Origin: Proruminimicrobium sp964487915
GTDB taxonomy: Bacteria > Elusimicrobiota > Endomicrobiia > Endomicrobiales > Endomicrobiaceae
DNA length: 64,000 bases
Direction: 5' to 3'
NCBI GenBank assembly: GCA_964487915.1
Contig: CAZASN010000002.1
Coordinates: 62,001-126,000 of the forward strand
Under the pieces are notes generated by a model. It was given only the letters and a program-made list of their open reading frames with translations, had not been told where the DNA came from and searched no databases. Both the position numbers and the translations under genes were made by a program. This document shows, one piece after another, positions 61,287 through 64,000 of the stretch (position 1 is the first letter of the stretch; the number at the start of each line of letters is the position of its first letter).

Positions 61287-62452
61287 AAAGAAGAAAAGAT
61301 TTCAAAGAGTATCTGTCTCATGTCGCCAAACAAATGATTTTGATACACGACGCCGATCTGTTATCAAAAATGATCATCCGAACGGTTACAAGAACTCTCG
61401 GCGTTAAATATTCCGGCTTATTCCTTTATGATAAAAACTCTCAGGAATATATAATAAACGTATCAAGCGGCAAAAAAGGCCTGAAAATTCCGGTAGGCTT
61501 TGCAAAAATCAAAAATACAAGACCCATAATAAAATTTTTTTCCGACAATAATCTTCTGCCGGATGAAAAAAAAGATTATCTTCTGGATTCTGAGATAAAA
61601 ACTTTCAAAAGAAAATATAAAAATGACAAAAAGATTATAGATTTCATTTATAATCTTGAAAATGACATATCTCTTTACCACGCAAAACTGATAGTGCCGG
61701 GATTTTTCAGAAACAATCTGCTGGTTGTTTTTTTTATAGGAAATAAAACCGACGGAAAGAAATTTACCAAGGGAGAAATAGACTTTCTTACGGTATTATC
61801 GTCCGACGTCGTCATGGCAATAGAAAACGCAAAGCTTTTTGAAGATACAAAACAGCAGCTTGAAGAAAATAAACGCCTGCTGCTCAATACCGTTGAAGCG
61901 CTTGCAAACGCGATAGACGTTAAAAACGAATACACGCACGGGCATGCCGAACGTGTGACAAAATATTCAATGATTATAGCCAAATATATTCCCAAACATC
62001 TGAAAGTGGCATACCAGTCTTTTGAAGATTCCCTTAAAATAGCGGCATTGCTGCACGATATCGGCAAAATAGGAATTCCGGAAAACATATTAAATAAACC
62101 TTCAAGCCTTACAAAATCCGAAATGGATATGATAAAAAAACATCCCGTAATGGGAGCAGAAATCCTTGAACCGATAAACGAATTTAAAATAATTTCTCTC
62201 GGAGTAAAATACCACCACGAAAGATACGACGGAAGAGGATATCCGTACAATCTTTTGGGAGACGAAATTCCGCTGATAGCTTCCATAATATCCGTGGCCG
62301 ACGCTTATGACGCGATGTCCAGCGACAGGCCTTACAGAAAACCGATGAGAAAAAATGAAATCGTTAAGGAAATTATATCCAATAAAAACAAACAATTCAG
62401 CCCCGTCGTAGTGGATGCTTTCATGCAAACCGTAACATTTAACGAAATATAA
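61283..62452 (+). CDS. GAF and HD-GYP domain protein (c-di-GMP phosphodiesterase type)
   Basis: A 389-residue soluble protein. A GAF-like domain (about residues 10-190) and a short coiled coil precede an HD-GYP domain with LLHDIGKIGIPENIL (HD motif), the second-His segment KKHPVMGAEIL and HHERYDGRGYP (GYP signature). The domain hydrolyses c-di-GMP with a metal cluster. All motif residues are present. It overlaps the response regulator and is probably controlled by it, as the two are separate halves of the usual RR-HD-GYP fusion. Confidence 0.93.
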   Translation: MKRRKDFKEYLSHVAKQMILIHDADLLSKMIIRTVTRTLGVKYSGLFLYDKNSQEYIINVSSGKKGLKIPVGFAKIKNTRPIIKFFSDNNLLPDEKKDYLLDSEIKTFKRKYKNDKKIIDFIYNLENDISLYHAKLIVPGFFRNNLLVVFFIGNKTDGKKFTKGEIDFLTVLSSDVVMAIENAKLFEDTKQQLEENKRLLLNTVEALANAIDVKNEYTHGHAERVTKYSMIIAKYIPKHLKVAYQSFEDSLKIAALLHDIGKIGIPENILNKPSSLTKSEMDMIKKHPVMGAEILEPINEFKIISLGVKYHHERYDGRGYPYNLLGDEIPLIASIISVADAYDAMSSDRPYRKPMRKNEIVKEIISNKNKQFSPVVVDAFMQTVTFNEI

Positions 62453-62465
62453 ACAGAGATTTTTC

Positions 62466-63140
62466 ATGAAATTAAGATGCATTTGCGATAAACCGAGAAA
62501 CTGCGCGACAAATATAGCTTTGGACGAAATTGTGTTCATAAACGATTTGTTTGTGCCGACGTTCAGGTTTTATACATGGACGCAGGCCGCCTATACTATA
62601 GGCTATTTCCAGAAATTTAACGATATATTAAACTCAAACGGCTATCCCGTAGTCAGAAGATTAACGGGCGGACTTACGGTGCTGCACGAGAAAGATTTGT
62701 CATTCTCGTTCATAGCTTCCGATGAAATATGGCCGCATATTTACGATCAGGAAAAAACTTACAGAATGATACATGAAACATTAAAGAAATCTCTCGCTTT
62801 TTTTAATATAATATGCGATAAGGCTCCCGGTTTGTTTTGTTCGGGCAAAAATATCTCATGCGTTGATACTTTTTATAAAGACGATTTGTTTTTGAACGGC
62901 AGAAAAATAGCCGGTTCATGCCAGAGAAGAAGAGGCAAAAGAATATTGATTGAAGGTTCTCTTCATCTGGAATTTGATCGGCAAACGATTGAAAAATTTT
63001 CAGAGGTATTTTTTAAAAACGCGGCCGAAATTTTAAATTGCGAAATAAGCGTTGAGAACCTGACTGAGCACGAACTTAATTTGGCGGCGCGGCTTGCGGA
63101 TTCAAAATATAACGCCGATAAATGGAGCAGATTGTTTTAA
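62466..63140 (+). CDS. lipoate-protein ligase A-like protein
   Basis: A 224-residue LplA/BirA-fold protein. Signatures are VVRRLTGGLTVLHEKDLSFSF (a variant of RRxxGGGxVxHDxGnxxyS) and LNGRKIAGSCQRRRGK with the catalytic-type Lys. It should attach lipoate or octanoate to a carrier protein. It is shorter than E. coli LplA (about 340), as in the LipM/LplA-like group. It lies 13 bases after the HD-GYP gene and 2 bases before a glycosyltransferase gene. Confidence 0.88.
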   Translation: MKLRCICDKPRNCATNIALDEIVFINDLFVPTFRFYTWTQAAYTIGYFQKFNDILNSNGYPVVRRLTGGLTVLHEKDLSFSFIASDEIWPHIYDQEKTYRMIHETLKKSLAFFNIICDKAPGLFCSGKNISCVDTFYKDDLFLNGRKIAGSCQRRRGKRILIEGSLHLEFDRQTIEKFSEVFFKNAAEILNCEISVENLTEHELNLAARLADSKYNADKWSRLF

Positions 63141-63142
63141 TA

Positions 63143-64000
63143 TGATAACTGAAAATTATTACATTATCTCTTTTACCGTAGCTTTCGCCGTATCTCTGGC
63201 GGCAACTTTGTTTTTCAGGTTTATAGCGGTCAAGTTAAATATCTACGACCATCCCGTAACGGCCGTTAAAACTCATAAGATAAGCACTCCGTACCTTGGG
63301 GGGCTTGCAATATGGAGCGCATGGACCGTTTCTCTTGTAATTATACGCATGTTCACGCATTTTCCGACAGGCACTCTTACAAATATCAGAGCTCTTTTGA
63401 TAGGTTCTTTTTTATTCTTATCTCTCGGTTTGTTTGACGATATAAAAAAAGGCGGTCTGGGGTTTAAAATCAAATTTTTGATACAGATAGCCGCAAGTCT
63501 TGTGGCGACAGTCGGGTTTGACATCAGAATAAGTTTCATTGACAATTATTTTATTTCGGTCGCGCTGAGCGTTTTTTGGATAATAGGGTTGTCAAACGCG
63601 TTTAATATTATAGACATTATGGACGGCCTTTCATGCGGAATTGCGGCCATTGCGGCTTTTTTCTTTTTCTTTATCGCGCTTCCCAGCGAAATGCTTTACG
63701 TAAATTTTTCCGCGATAGCGCTTGCCGGAGCATGTCTGGGTTTTCTGCCTTATAATCTGTCTAAAAAAAGAAAAATTTTCATGGGCGACACCGGCAGTTT
63801 GGCGATAGGTTTTATTCTTGCGACCATAGCGCTTGGAACCTCGTATACAAAATTAAATTTCATCGGCGTATTTGCGCCTCTTTTAATACTTGCCGTTCCC
63901 ATATTTGAAACGGCTTTCGTAAGCATGGTACGAATTAAAAACGGCAAATCGCCGTTTCTGGGCAGCAAAGACCATTTTCCTTTAAGACTTGAAAAAATGG
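63143..64000 (+). CDS. polyprenyl-phosphate sugar-phosphate transferase (WecA/TagO type), partial
   Basis: An open frame of 286 codons from ATG 63143 to the window edge. It is a polytopic protein with the family motifs GLFDDIKKGG, NAFNIIDIMDGLSCG (catalytic Asp region) and FMGDTGSLAIGF, and a KDHFPLRLEK segment in the loop near the end. It loads a GlcNAc-1-P-type sugar onto undecaprenyl phosphate to start cell-surface polysaccharide synthesis. The C-terminal end is outside the window. Confidence 0.9.

Overview
The window is a dense, AT-rich (mid to upper 30s % GC by eye) chromosomal segment of a didermic bacterium. Diderm traits are an RND pump, a TolC-type outer-membrane factor, a PorV/PorQ-type protein, an alginate-export-type porin and a TlpA-type lipoprotein. 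The tandem class III-like prepilins share an almost invariant N-terminal half (GFTLVELVIVIVIVG followed by KGYTKKAMATEG). Together with a GTP-type PEP carboxykinase this most resembles Elusimicrobiota (Elusimicrobium/Endomicrobium relatives). That placement is an inference from protein style, not a database result. No phage, transposase, CRISPR array or rRNA was seen, so this is mostly ordinary chromosome with a few unusual islands.

Layout. 1-7600 (minus): a partial CDF metal exporter with its ArsR-type repressor, then kdpFABC with a kdpD-like gene. The kdp operon is preceded by what looks like a c-di-AMP (ydaO-type) riboswitch. The KdpD has lost its kinase domain and its phospho-acceptor His, and no kdpE is present. 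7680-11650 (minus): small housekeeping or unknown genes (DUF1330, methyltransferase, exported protein, flavin-binding and SRPBCC proteins). 11800-12240: three related repeat units and tRNA-Ser. 12378-15400: a prepilin, then an acyl-CoA ligase with an XRE-cupin regulator and a possible 28-residue ORF. 15457-19172: an exported beta-CASP hydrolase and a membrane-embedded spermidine-synthase-like protein. 19369-22495 (plus): site-2 protease, trpS, scpA, scpB. 22548-27797: an XRE regulator, a zinc-ribbon membrane protein, then thrS, pckG and ndk. 27876-31120: symporter, ACT protein and PaaK-type ligase. 31199-35220 (plus): a GT39-like membrane glycosyltransferase, nadK and recN.

35272-37957 (minus) holds five prepilin genes, two of them almost identical in DNA. 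Most have their own TTGACA-N17-TANAAT promoter and terminator. Between the two identical copies lies an independent promoter-to-terminator unit of about 177 nt with no convincing ORF, a strong small-RNA candidate. Next to the cluster is a small basic protein with a duplicated motif and a histone-H1-like tail. 38562-40302 holds trxB, a TlpA-like lipoprotein and trxA. 40399-43532 holds a PorV-like protein, a P-loop kinase, a YhiN-type flavoprotein and a PQ-loop protein. Initiator tRNA-Met follows, then two TPR proteins, an M20 amidohydrolase, nnrD and acpS.

At 48242-48340 a 32-codon gene has its own promoter, Shine-Dalgarno site and terminator, and resembles short RiPP-type precursor peptides. 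It is followed by clpB under a textbook CIRCE operator. 51256-58615 holds a porin, a membrane protein and a tetR-tolC-RND operon that lacks the periplasmic adaptor. 58717-64000 holds a sensor kinase, response regulator and HD-GYP module, a lipoate-ligase-like gene and the start of a WecA/TagO-type transferase.
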